Shown one piece after another: positions 1-9,745 of a stretch of 64,000 bases of DNA. A program made the position numbers and the translations under genes. Numbering within the stretch: position 1 is the stretch's first letter; every line of letters begins with the position of its first letter. Source of the stretch: Chrysophaeum taylorii (taxonomy: Eukaryota; Sar; Pelagophyceae; Pelagomonadales; Pelagomonadaceae); contig JAQMWT010000047.1 in assembly GCA_029834535.1 (NCBI GenBank), positions 62,001 through 126,000 on the forward strand. Direction: 5' to 3'. The notes under the pieces were generated by a model that was not told the origin of the DNA, did no database searches, and saw only the letters and a list, made by a program, of their open reading frames with translations.

Positions 1-3000
1 ACCGCATCGATACCCATCATCGTCGCGGCGGGGTATTTGTTGGGCTTGATGCGGAAAGAGATGGGGATAGCACTCAGGTTGCGGATGACGAAGCGCATTG
101 TTCGCCTCTCGAAGAGTGGCACGCCATTTCCAAAGTCAAGCTTTGGCGGTGGTGGGCAGGGCGGGAGCTCGACGCCCGGAGGTAGCTGCGTCGCCTTCGG
201 TTCGGCAAGCGCGGGCGGCGGACCGGAATCCTCCGACAGCGGCTCGTATGCGAGCACGGCCGCCTTGCAAACGGCTTTGAGCGACAGCTTCAAAGGCGCC
301 GTCATGCCGGCGACGACGCAGTGGAAGGTTTCATCAATAATGCCCAAGCAGTGCGCGGTGAATTTGAGGCGTACGCACCGCGTTTCCTTCTTCGCAAGGC
401 TGTCGGCCGCGGGTGAAAACTCATTGTTGAAGACAGTGTTCTGGTTGGGCTCCCACTCGAACGCAGTTGGCAAGTCTGAGACGTTGACGAGCGCGATATC
501 GCGTTCCACGAGCACGCCGTTATAGACTATGCCCAGGTCGACGCTAGGCGGCGACGCGCGCACGTCGAGCGCATCAACTTGGGCACGAACGCCCACATGC
601 TGCACCTTGTCGGAGACCGCGTCGAGATATCGCATCCGGCACACGGCTGCTGCGCGGATTAATGCCGGATCGGCTCCCGCGTTACATATCACGCGGACAG
701 AACCTGTTTCGCCAGCGCCGGTGATATCCTCTCGGGGTTCGAACGAGATTGATGTGTGGTCTACCTCCTGGGGATAGGCCACATCAAGGGAATCCTCAAA
801 AGCGAAGCTCCCGTCCGACTGGAGTCTTGGCTTCCCATCGTAGTCCAGCAGGTACGTTGCATCGGCGTGGATGCTCACGGCCGCAAACGACCAGTACAGA
901 GGAAAGGCGGTGTCATTGACGAACGACAAGACCCGTTCCGTGCGCGTATTGACGGCGACCAGCCCGAAATTGATCTCTGGGTCCAAAAAGCGGAGCGTAC
1001 CGCCCTTGACTGAAGCAGCAAGAGTGATCCGGGCGGCTTCGTACTCAACGTCACGATCGTCAAGCGACAGGGCGACTGAGCACCCAATGGCAAGATCGGC
1101 ATCGCCGCAGCGCTTAGCCACAACCTTGAGTGTGCATTCAACACTCTCGCCGCCGCCGAGCGTTCCGTCCGAAGGGTTCCAGGAGACGTCGATCACACGA
1201 ACCTTCTCGTCGTTGTTGGGGGGAACGACAACATTCTCTGAAAGGGATGCCGAGGTCAGCATCGCCTCCGGAGAAACCACCTCCAGAGTCGTGGCGTTCC
1301 TTGATACCGGTGGGGTCCATCGCCACCGCGCCGCGACCACGGACGGATTGCGGATTGTTACCGTGCGGTCGACGAGCTCGTACGAACCTCCGAGTACAAG
1401 CGGCTTGGTGAGGTTAAGAGCGCCGGGCGTCGCCTCGAGCCGCAGGATGCTGCCGCTCGCGCGCAATCCCAACGCCAACACTTGGACGTCCACAACGTCG
1501 TCATTTTCATTGTGAATCCGTAGGTGGCTCGCCGCGAGGCGGGGCACGCGTTTGATGATCATGGCGGCTTCGGTGGCGACGGGTTCGACAGAGCGCGGCG
1601 AGAACACGATCAGGACGGTCCGGCGCTCGTTAGGCACGAGCGTCCCGGAGAGCGGCTCGACACCGAAGCCGTCGGTGTTGACCCATTCGAACTCAAGTGG
1701 CAACTTGCCAGTGTTGATGACGTCGACGGGCCGCTCGGTACGGGATCCGAGCAAGACGGGTGCGAACACCACCAGGTGGTCGTCGTCGTCGTCTCCCCGG
1801 ACTGAAGATACCGAGACAACGTCGGCGTGGCCAACGATGGAGTGCTTCGCGGTGGGAGCGTTATCGGAGACCACAGAGAACGTTGCTTGGTGCTCGCCTG
1901 CTGTTGACGGCGCAAAAACGACTTCCATCACAATTCTCGCGTTTCGTTCCAGTTCAAATCGTGCCGGCTTTATCGTAAACGCGTCGCCCAGCGCCGCGGC
2001 AAAGTTCTCGTCATCTTCTTCTTCTTCTTCTTCTTCTTCTTCTTGTTGGGATTTGAGCACGCGGAAGGTCCCGGGGCCGCCTTTGTTCTCTACGTCAAAA
2101 ACGACGCGGTGCATCGCCCCAAGGTAGCGCGCGCCGAGATCAAGATGCGCGGGCAGCGTCAGCAAAGACGGCTCGCATGCAGCTCGGAGCGGGATGCGTT
2201 GCTCGCCCGATTCGCTTACGACGGTCAAGACGTCCTCGTACGTAGAGAGCTTGGAAGGAAAGAAGCGAACGACGAACCGGAGAGCCATTCCGGGCGCCAG
2301 GTCGCCGTCGCGCGCCCCCGGCCATTTGAGCTGCAAAACCCGAAAATGACGCGTCGCGGGGCGCAGCAGCCGTAGCCTTCGCGAGACAGCCGAGGCGTTG
2401 CGCACGCAGACAATCATCTCGCACGCGTCGTCGAGCTCGTAGTTTTCGAACGCGACGGTCGGCGGTTCCACAATAAGCAACGGCAACTCCTTGGGCGGGG
2501 GCGCGGTCCCCAGTGCGGGCAACGACGACGCGACGAGGCGGCGCTTGTTGTTGGGGTTGGCGGGATCGTACCTGGGATTGCGGAGGTAGTTGAGCTTGCG
2601 GTCCATGCGCGCGAGAATTTTGCTATCGAGGTCAAGCTGGTCGTAGTCCAGCGGCGGCGGCGCCTCGTGGGTCGGTCTTCTCGGTGGCGGTGGCGACGGT
2701 TCCGTCATCGGTTTCTCGGCTGCTTTCTTATCGCCTCGCGGTCCGCGGCTCTGGCGCAACGCGAGCTCGCGGCGGATACTGTTGGTGTTTGTCATTCTCA
2801 AAAAGCCCGGTTCGCCCATCGAGCGCGCCTTGAGCGGGCCTTGTTGGTCGATGCCGTTGCGCGCCGCCAAAGCTCGCTCGTTGTCCTCGACGAGCCCCGC
2901 GGCCGAAACGAGCGATCGCGAGAAACCCCCGCCTCGCGCCATCGTCTCCGGGTCGAGGCGGAGGTGGGAACCGCCCATCGGGATGTGCACATTCACGAGG

Positions 3001-3419
3001 AGACCATGGCGCTTGAGCTCTCGCTCCTCTTCCTTGTCGGCCGTCTTGGCGCGCGAGATTTGGTCGGATATGTACTCGAGCAGTCCGTCTGCCCGGGTCT
3101 GTTCCTCGTTGAGTCTACCCTCAATCTGTTCGATCCGTCGCTTCGCACGCTCCGACGTTTTTCCCTCCGTGATGTCCCGAAACGACCCGTACCACGGACC
3201 CTTGTCCGGATCCTCGTCCGTTGCGGGGGCGCGACCCCGCACTCCTCCCGCGGCTTCCTCCTCGTCGTAGACCTGGCGAAACAGAGTCCGGAGAATGTGG
3301 GAAATCGAACCGACGGCCGCGTCCTCGGTCCGCGTCGTTTTTCTTTTCGAACCCGGTCGAATAATCTCCGGCGCTGGGCTCGGGGTATCCGCCGCTTCCA
3401 ACAAGACTTCGGAGGACAT
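1..3419 (-). CDS. DLEC1: DLEC1-like (CFAP81-type) ASH/MSP-domain flagellar protein, C-terminus off the left edge
   Basis: One uninterrupted minus-strand frame of 1139 codons runs from an ATG at 3419 to the window edge, with no intron; an in-frame stop lies about 18 codons upstream. The first ~280 residues are charged and coiled-coil-like, with WYGSFRDI and later MDRKLNYLRNPRY. After them come repeated immunoglobulin-like ASH/MSP beta domains: YELDDACEMIVCVRNASAVS, LDLGARYLGAMHRVVFDVEN, ELVDRTVTIRNPSVVAARW, VDLGIVYNGVLVERDIALVN and LDFGNGVPLFERRTMRFVIR. The order and wording match what I recall of animal DLEC1 (its RNPR segment, its NYE-type first ASH domain, its DFGSAVPL-type late domain). 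DLEC1/CFAP81 and relatives such as HYDIN belong to motile-cilium axonemes. A CTT repeat near 2011-2042 encodes poly-Glu. Human DLEC1 is about 1,750 residues, so roughly the last third is missing from the window. Another ASH-domain axonemal protein is the alternative. Confidence 0.83.
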   Translation of the reverse strand, partial: MSSEVLLEAADTPSPAPEIIRPGSKRKTTRTEDAAVGSISHILRTLFRQVYDEEEAAGGVRGRAPATDEDPDKGPWYGSFRDITEGKTSERAKRRIEQIEGRLNEEQTRADGLLEYISDQISRAKTADKEEERELKRHGLLVNVHIPMGGSHLRLDPETMARGGGFSRSLVSAAGLVEDNERALAARNGIDQQGPLKARSMGEPGFLRMTNTNSIRRELALRQSRGPRGDKKAAEKPMTEPSPPPPRRPTHEAPPPLDYDQLDLDSKILARMDRKLNYLRNPRYDPANPNNKRRLVASSLPALGTAPPPKELPLLIVEPPTVAFENYELDDACEMIVCVRNASAVSRRLRLLRPATRHFRVLQLKWPGARDGDLAPGMALRFVVRFFPSKLSTYEDVLTVVSESGEQRIPLRAACEPSLLTLPAHLDLGARYLGAMHRVVFDVENKGGPGTFRVLKSQQEEEEEEEEEDDENFAAALGDAFTIKPARFELERNARIVMEVVFAPSTAGEHQATFSVVSDNAPTAKHSIVGHADVVSVSSVRGDDDDDHLVVFAPVLLGSRTERPVDVINTGKLPLEFEWVNTDGFGVEPLSGTLVPNERRTVLIVFSPRSVEPVATEAAMIIKRVPRLAASHLRIHNENDDVVDVQVLALGLRASGSILRLEATPGALNLTKPLVLGGSYELVDRTVTIRNPSVVAARWRWTPPVSRNATTLEVVSPEAMLTSASLSENVVVPPNNDEKVRVIDVSWNPSDGTLGGGESVECTLKVVAKRCGDADLAIGCSVALSLDDRDVEYEAARITLAASVKGGTLRFLDPEINFGLVAVNTRTERVLSFVNDTAFPLYWSFAAVSIHADATYLLDYDGKPRLQSDGSFAFEDSLDVAYPQEVDHTSISFEPREDITGAGETGSVRVICNAGADPALIRAAAVCRMRYLDAVSDKVQHVGVRAQVDALDVRASPPSVDLGIVYNGVLVERDIALVNVSDLPTAFEWEPNQNTVFNNEFSPAADSLAKKETRCVRLKFTAHCLGIIDETFHCVVAGMTAPLKLSLKAVCKAAVLAYEPLSEDSGPPPALAEPKATQLPPGVELPPCPPPPKLDFGNGVPLFERRTMRFVIRNLSAIPISFRIKPNKYPAATMMGIDA

Positions 3420-3917
3420 CGCGTTAAAGGTCGTTTTGCGTTTACATTCACTACTAAACCCTCGATCACTTCACCTTTTTTTTTCTTGAGAGATTTTTTT
3501 TTCATTTTTTCGAAGAAGAAAGAATCCCGTCTCGTATTCACTTTACATTCATTTTCATACGACCCGTCGTCGGTGGAGCACCAGAACCGAGAGGTGGAGG
3601 AGGATGTCGATGAGAAGGAATGGGGAGGAAGAGGCGCGGGCAGAACAGCAAGAACGAGCCGGTTTTCTTTCGGAGGCGTCGATGCTGAGGGCAAACGCCG
3701 CATCCGGACGAGCACCACCTAGCTCATGACCACCAGCCGTTCACTACTTTACCCCCCAAAAAAAAATTCACGAACGCCGCCGCATACGTTGGGCAATCAA
3801 TTTTGGTTCACTTCAAAATCACTTCTTCACAAGCCTTTGTTCACTGCATATTAATAATAATAACAATGTACCCAACCCGTGACCTTTGCTCTACGATCAT
3901 CACTTTACGAAATAATA
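3420..3917. promoter_or_regulatory. Divergent intergenic region between the DLEC1-like and ubiquitin-like genes
   Basis: About 500 bp between two divergent start codons. It is much richer in A and T than the flanking genes, with T-runs around 3476-3512 and poly-A near 3760. It must hold both promoters, but I see no TATA-like or other defined element that I would trust. Confidence 0.4.
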
Positions 3918-4556
3918 ATGACAAGAATCGACATGCGCCTGCGGTGTGTTGGCGAAAACGGCGCCGTCGCTCGTCGCGAGGTCGAGCTTGACAGTGAATA
4001 CGTCGGCGACGTTGCCCCCTTCCAGGTGTGCACGGCCGTCGAGGCGCTTGTCGCTACCAACGGCACCGAGCGCGTGCGACTCGAGGCACCTCTCGAGGGC
4101 TGGGTCAGCCGTCGTCTCTTCGAGCCACTCACCAACGACGGCGAGCTCCGCGTCGGCGTTGACTACCGCGCGGGGAACGTCTCGCTGCGCCAGCTTGCCG
4201 TTCTGGTCGACGCCGACTCCGCCGTCGCCGACCTCAAGCAGTCCCTCGAGGCCATGACGAGGGTCCCTACCGACCGCCAGCTCGTTTCGTACGACGACCG
4301 CCTCCTCCGGGACACGGACCGCATCGCCGACCTCAACGCCCTCGACGGTCGCGTCGCGCTCGTCGTGCGCGCCTCCAACGCACCTATTCCTCCAGTCGAC
4401 GATCCAGTCGACGAGCACCCCGTCGTTGAGGAAGTCAAACCCTACCTACCGCACCGGGGCAACTTCCATAGCGGCACCTTGCTCGCGGGCGGGTTCACCA
4501 CAACCAAACGCAAGCCCAACTTTGGGTGTCTACCTGACGAGAACGCTGCACGCTAG
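3918..4556 (+). CDS. Ubiquitin-like-domain protein, small, function unknown
   Basis: A 212-residue frame from ATG 3918; a second ATG at 3933 is also plausible, while any longer version needs a GTG start. Residues ~90-155 read as a ubiquitin-like fold: SLRQLAVLVDADSAVADLKQ, a helix ending in VPTDRQLVSYDDRLLRDTDR, and a last strand GRVALVVRAS. This matches the beta-beta-alpha-beta-beta layout with the usual 'Q-L-x-Y-x-x-x-x-L-x-D' stretch. The first half contains RVRLEAPLEGWVSRRLFEPL, a small SH3-like strand pattern seen in many algal proteins. There is no C-terminal GlyGly end, so it is a ubiquitin-domain protein rather than a conjugated modifier. The specific role is not recognised. Confidence 0.7.
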   Translation: MTRIDMRLRCVGENGAVARREVELDSEYVGDVAPFQVCTAVEALVATNGTERVRLEAPLEGWVSRRLFEPLTNDGELRVGVDYRAGNVSLRQLAVLVDADSAVADLKQSLEAMTRVPTDRQLVSYDDRLLRDTDRIADLNALDGRVALVVRASNAPIPPVDDPVDEHPVVEEVKPYLPHRGNFHSGTLLAGGFTTTKRKPNFGCLPDENAAR

Positions 4557-5423
4557 CGTCGTGGCGATACTATGTCATAGCCCCGAACTTCGCCCCCCCC
4601 CTTCTTCTTCAACGTCTCGGCCGCCGTCCCTATCGTACCAAACGTGGCTCAGGTCTCGTGGGGAGGGAATTATTGTTATCCCTTCCGAGCGGAGTGCTTT
4701 GTTTGCGGGGACAAAAAAATGGTGGATGAAGGCTGGCCTCGCCTGCTGCTGCGAGTCCACTCTAGGAACGTGTACGCATCTGCGAAAGAGTGGCCCCAAC
4801 GAACACTATGGCTCCCCGTCGTTCTCCCTTTCCTTCCTCCCTTATGTGTCACAGCACTACCACAACATGCCGACCGTCCGCCGCGAAGTTATAAATGACC
4901 GCCAGCAAAGCACATTCTATTCTTTCTCGCGATCCACCATTCAGGTGTTGCTTGCCATAATATTCGCCTCGGGCTCTCACGACCCTCCCTCAGGACTTCG
5001 CCGTGCACCGCTACCACTGCTACAGGACATCGAGTAAATTGCCCCCCGTGGACATGTGCAGTGAGCCTCGCGCTTTTTGTGGAGCGCGCGTTCTACCAGC
5101 GCGAACGCGTCTGCCAGTCTACCTCTTGCGTGCCGGCTGGCTTGTCCTGACCTGGAGCTCAGAAGTAATCGCGCAAATTTACGCTCTTCTTGCACGCGTG
5201 CGTACACGTTGTCTGTCTTTAAAAGGCCGACTGCTAAGAGGGGGGGGGTGCGTGTGCGTGCTCGAGGGGTTTGGTGTGTTGCGTGGGGTATGAAGGATGT
5301 GCCTGAAGGGCGTGGATAGGTATGCGGGACCTAGTCGGGATCATCGCCGAGCCGCGGGGCAGGCGAAAAGAGGGCGGGCCCCGCCCATAGGTCGTACGCA
5401 TGCTGCCGCCGGGCGACGAAGTT
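4557..5423. other. Non-genic stretch with a dispersed repeat
   Basis: No frame here looks coding. The part at about 5207-5315 (a G-run followed by GGGGTATGAAGGATGTGCCT) resembles 46038-46180, where the order 'GACTCCTAAGAGGGGGG' then 'ATGAAGGA(T/C)GTG' recurs. This marks a dispersed repeat family. The short lead-in TGTCTGTCTT...AAAA...GAC.GCTAA recurs at 5428-5455, next to the Helitron remnant. Confidence 0.45.
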
Positions 5424-5910
5424 TGTCTGTCTTGAAAAAGTCGACAGCTAAAGGGGGGATCAGGGTTTAGGATCAGGTAGGCGCTCGAGCCAGACGTCGT
5501 TTACGGCGACCTCGCAGACTATTTCCACGACCCGCGGCGGCTCTTCCAGCGCGCCATTCTCACGCCCCGCCGAAACGATGTTGTCGATGCTGTCGACGCT
5601 TGCATGACCGCGGCCTTTTCCGGAGACGAGGCATCGGAGTTCTTTTCGGCCGACGAGATTGGGTCAGAAGACGACGCCTCGCTACGATCAACGAGAGCCA
5701 GGGCTAGACGCCCCGCAAGGTCGGCGTCCTCTTGCCCAAGCCCGTCTCCAGCCACGGCCAGCTCCACGTGGCTCTCTGCCGAGTCGGCAAGCCCGAGGGC
5801 ATCGTGTTCTGGGTCGATGACTCCACCCTACCCCACGTTGCGCAACATCGACACCCCCCCCCCGGGGCCTACACGCGCAAATTCGTCTACTGCGAGGTTC
5901 TCGGGTAGCC
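5424..5910 (+). mobile_element. Decayed Helitron-type Pif1 helicase fragment, copy 1
   Basis: Translating the plus strand gives VVYGDLADYF, then RAILTPRRNDVVDAVDA, and after a gap INESQG, VGVLLPKPV and SHGQLHVALCRVG. These are the late motifs of Pif1-family helicases as carried by Helitron rolling-circle transposons: 'RAILTPTN..V..IN', then motif VI 'INKSQGQT...VGL.L..PVFSHGQLYVALSR'. The same stretch recurs at 38626-39257. Against that copy, copy 1 lacks about 190 bp that encode LRNLDPSHGHCNGTRYMIDR, and it has an in-frame stop after INESQG. It is therefore a dead internal fragment. I did not find Helitron ends (5' TC, 3' hairpin plus CTRR). Confidence 0.72.
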
Positions 5911-7362
5911 GTAGCCGCCCTCTCTCCTGCAGCAGAGGCGTCGAGCGCAGAGGCCATCAGGCCGCAGCACCGACTCATGCGTGTTGAACAGAGAACGAAG
6001 AGGTGGGGCGCGATGAGAAGGACGAGTGTTTGCGAGGGACCGAATCGAAGTGAGCGCAGCACGAAACTGTGTGGGGTTTGAGAATAGTGACCGAGTGCGC
6101 TTACTGACCTGCACTTTCCTATGGCCGCAGCACCGACTCAGTCGTTCGGAACTGAAGAGATTTGACCCTCTCCAGTTACATGGTAGAGACTGCGTGCAGT
6201 CTTGTAATGTATTTATACTTTGGCATTGTTGTTGACTCAAAGAGCCTGAATCCAGGAGGAGTGCACAGGAAGTAAAAGAAACAAGAATAGGAATAGATTT
6301 CTGGCATCACAAGCGCGAAGTAGGTAGCCGAAGTGCGGGCGGGGTCCAAAGTTATATAGTAGGAGTATGATGTCATAAATCACTTCTAAGTCCTGAAATT
6401 CTGAAATTCTCCAACAACCGACGGTTGTTTCTTAATAGTAATTAGAAGTAGAAATAGCACAGACACACACCTGTAGTTCTGTTGGCAATTCTTGGAAAGA
6501 CGAAAAAGTTCAATGTATTCTTATTTTGGCATTATTTGTAGGCTCAAATGGATGGAGGCGCAGAGGAAGCGAAAGAAACAAGAAAAGTCAATGTAGATTT
6601 CTGGCATCAGTCGGTTGACGCAACTAGCACAGGGTCGCCAATTCCGAACAAAACAAGAAATGTCAACGTAGATTTCTGGCATCGCTCGAGTGACGCATTT
6701 CGCACAGGGACGCTCTTACATCTCCGATTCCAACGTGTCTTGACTACGCCTATTTTCATGCCCGCACGAGAGACGACCGGCGGCTCGATCGTGCTCCCCT
6801 AGAGCCGAGCTCGGGCTCAATAGAGGACTTATCTGCGAAGCAGGAATACAGCATGTAAATTCCAGGTTAATTCGCGGCGATCTGCAGCCAGCGCAATGCG
6901 GGGGATCATCGAGATACGACGGTATCTACCAAGCCGCATAGATGGGAGTATGCTAATGTCAGAATGCCACCGACGTCTTATGACATGGGGCCAAGGTAAC
7001 GGCGCTACTGCCTGAGGCACGGAGACATCAACAAGGCCAGGCAGGAGGTGCCTTCGGGCGGCACAGGTGGTCTGAGGGACCACTTTCCGCGCCGCCCGCG
7101 GGAAGATGATGGTTCTCGAGAATGGAAAGGAGCACCCACGCGCGACGGGTGGGGCGCCCGATTGAGAGTTCTAGCAGGACGAGTGATGAAAAAGTCTCAT
7201 GAAACGGAGGAGAAGGAAATGCGACGGACAAGCGAGAATATGCAGAGGCAGCATAGTCGATTGTATTGAGCGTCACGCCCGGGCATCAGAAAGGAGAATG
7301 CACAGGGTAGACATTCACGGGGAAAAAAAAGAAAGCGTTGATGAGAGGGAGCGTGCTCACGA
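5911..7362. repeat. Non-genic region with imperfect direct repeats
   Basis: Two ~100-bp segments, 6207-6310 and 6513-6611, share TTTGGCATT, a 'GGCTCAAA / GAGCCTGAA' block, AAGAAACAAGAA and TAGATTTCTGGCATCA. A further ~60-bp unit is tandemly repeated at 6576-6634 and 6650-6709 (ACAAGAAA.GTCAA.GTAG then ATTTCTGGCATC, ending GCACAGGG). No convincing gene is seen; the rest is unique sequence with short frames only. Confidence 0.5.
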
Positions 7363-9480
7363 CTATGACGAGATGTCGAGGCCCAACACAAGGTTGCACC
7401 GACAGTGGGGACACCGCACTTCCGTATGCGAGTGCCCTCGAGCACAGGATACGCACATAACAAAGTGTCCGCAATCTGCGAAGACACAAACGCGCGGCTT
7501 GTCGGAGCACGTGACACACGTGCGCAGGTCGTCGAGGGTCGCGCGCAGCACCATGTTTTCAGCAAGTGCCGTGTAATTTTCGTGCTCCATCCTGGCCACC
7601 TCGTATTGCAGCTTTTCGACCTCTGTTTTGGGCGCGAACGGTTGCTTCGAGGGCTTGCGCGCCGTCGGCGTGACGCGAGACGAGGGCGACGGCGAGGAAA
7701 GCGGCGGCGTCGCCGTGGTCGCTACTTTGTTCGCGTGTATTTTTGGGAACGTGGCGGAGAGCGTTCGCCGAGAGCCATGACTCGGGGTATTCTGCCCGGT
7801 GGTGGTCCGCGGCGGCGAAACAACGACGTGCTTTGGGGGCGGCCGCGTATATGCCGGCATAATTTCGGGCAGCCGGTGATGTTGCTTGTCGGTGGCATCG
7901 TAACAATCGTCGTCGTTGTCTCGGTGAGCAGTCGCGCGGAGGGTCTCGTCGTTAGACACGACGACCTTCTTGTTGCTGTTTCCGCTCAGGGACAAGAGCG
8001 CCTCGACGTTGCTCATCTCCGCTCCCATGAACTTGGGGCACGCTGGTTCAGCAACCATCGATACGTCCTGCTCGCTGCTCCCGGTAGAGGCCGAGAGTTC
8101 GTCGTGGATCGGACCGTCATCGTTGGTCGGGTACGCGGAACGATCGCGCGATAACTTGATGTCGCCCGACTCAGTTCGCTCGCGAGGATTCGTCGCTGGG
8201 CGCGGCTCCTCGTTGGCGTCGAGCTGCTGGAGATTGTTCTGGTGGTGCTCGCGGAGATTGTGAACTTGGTACGGGTGGACGACGCGAAGCATCTGCTGCT
8301 TTTGCTGCTTTTGCTGCTGCTGGAGGTGCTCGTCGCGTTCCTCGGCGACGCGCGCGACGGGGTGGTGGTGGTGGTGGTGGTGAAGTGTTTTGTGCTGCAC
8401 CAAGGGGCTCTGGAGCAGCAAGCGGCCTCGAGGAGACGCGTTGGTCGCGTCGTCGCGCCGCGCCCATGGTTTTTTTTTCTGAGGTGGTTGTTGTTGTTGT
8501 TGCATCTGGTGGTGGTGTTGTGTTTGGCGGCGGAGAAAAGGAGTTTGAGAGAGAGAAAACGCGGTGGCGGGCGGCGCGAGGCAATGGCCGGGTGGCTGGA
8601 GGTCGTCGGGAGTTTTTTCGGAGGAGTGGTGGTTCGCTGGCTTGCGCTCGCGCGGCCGGAGTGCGAGCAGGCCCTCGATGGTGGTCACCTTTTCGCCCTG
8701 GACCCTGACGTAGATGGTGCATGTCTCGTTGGGCGTTTCGACCTTGTTGAAGCCGAACTGCGGCGGTATTAACATTATCTTTTTCAGAAGGTTTGGTTTC
8801 GAGCGCGACGCACGTTGTTGAGTTGCCTCAGGAATGAATTGTAGTTTCCGTGGCGGAAATAGGAGGTGAGCTTTTTCTGCGGATGGGGGGATGGCCACTC
8901 ACTCACGCACTCTCTCTCTCTCTCTCTCTCTCTCTTGTCGGCGGGAAACGGGAACAGACGCACCTCGAGGTTCTTTGGATCTGGGATGGCGATGTCGCCT
9001 ACGCGCGCAAAAAAAGAGTTGGTCGACGAAAAAAAAGACCCGCCTTGTTACCTTTGCGCCACTGGATAAAGTCCGGCAAGTCCTAGGCGGCCGGCCAACC
9101 AGGTGAGGAGAGGCTCTCGCGCAGCGAGAGAGACGCACCTCGAACATCCGGACGAGGTTTGAGAGAAAGGGAATGGGGAACTTGCGCTCGCGGGGCTTGT
9201 ACTTGCGCTTCTTCTTCCGAAGTGGGGGGGTGTAGTCCTGATGAAAGATCGCGACGGCGGAATGGTGGTGTGACGCGAGAGGCGGCACCGGCCCCGGTGG
9301 AAGGCCGGATGGAAGGACTGGTGGTCGGAAGTCAAAATTTTGGGTGGAAGGGAAGGCTTGGGCGAGGTGTGTGGCCGAGCGCGGTGGCGGGAAGGGCGGC
9401 GGGGCATAGAGGTGAGCGCCGCCATCTTCGGTGCGTTTTCTCCTCCGAGACCCTCCTATGTCTAAGGCTTCCATGACCAT
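7363..9480 (-). CDS. HSF-type DNA-binding domain fused to a C-terminal RING finger; five exons
   Basis: Joining five exons (9480-9139, 9082-9052, 8998-8964, 8876-8814, 8757-7363) keeps phase throughout and gives 621 residues. The introns are 56, 53, 87 and 56 bp, all GT-AG; intron 3 carries a CT microsatellite. Across exons 1-5 the protein reads FPIPFLSNLVRMFEDLPDFI, QWRKGDIAIPDPKNLEKK, LTSYFRHGNYNSFLRQLNN and FGFNKVE. This is the winged-helix DNA-binding domain of heat shock factors (compare 'F.KHNNFSSFVRQLN.YGF.KV'). A long low-complexity His/Gln-rich region follows. After it come a short coiled coil (EVEKLQYEVARMEHENY) and a C3HC4 RING: CVTC, 11 residues, CGH, CVSC, 10 residues, CPHC. The RING suggests E3 ubiquitin ligase activity. 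Start: ATG 9480, with a second ATG at 9474; the frame extends upstream only to a GTG. Confidence 0.85.
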
Positions 9481-9745
9481 GCCGAATGTATCTGGTGTGT
9501 GCAAGTAGAGGACGAAAATGTGTTGCTGCTGCTGCGTACGAGGGACGTTTTTGGGACCCACCCAGGTCCAATAAATAATATATTGGAAGAAGAAGAAGAA
9601 GAAGAAGAAGAAGTGGTGTAGACAACAAATAAAAATTCCTGCGGGGCCTTTGCCGAGAATCAGTTATTTTACCTCTCGAATCTCTCCAACGTCCCGAGTT
9701 TTCGATCTCCCGACACCAACGGTATTATTCTCCTGATCTTTTTGG
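9481..9745. promoter_or_regulatory. Short divergent promoter between the HSF-RING and phosphoesterase genes
   Basis: 265 bp separate two divergent ATGs (9480 minus, 9746 plus), so the promoters must share this space. A GAA repeat lies at about 9582-9612. No other element is recognised. Confidence 0.4.

Noticed and set aside
4426-5037. 203-codon plus frame overlapping the end of the ubiquitin-like gene
   Set aside because: Different frame from the recognised domain, low-complexity Ser/Pro/Leu text, no ATG context; probably a shadow that runs into non-coding DNA.
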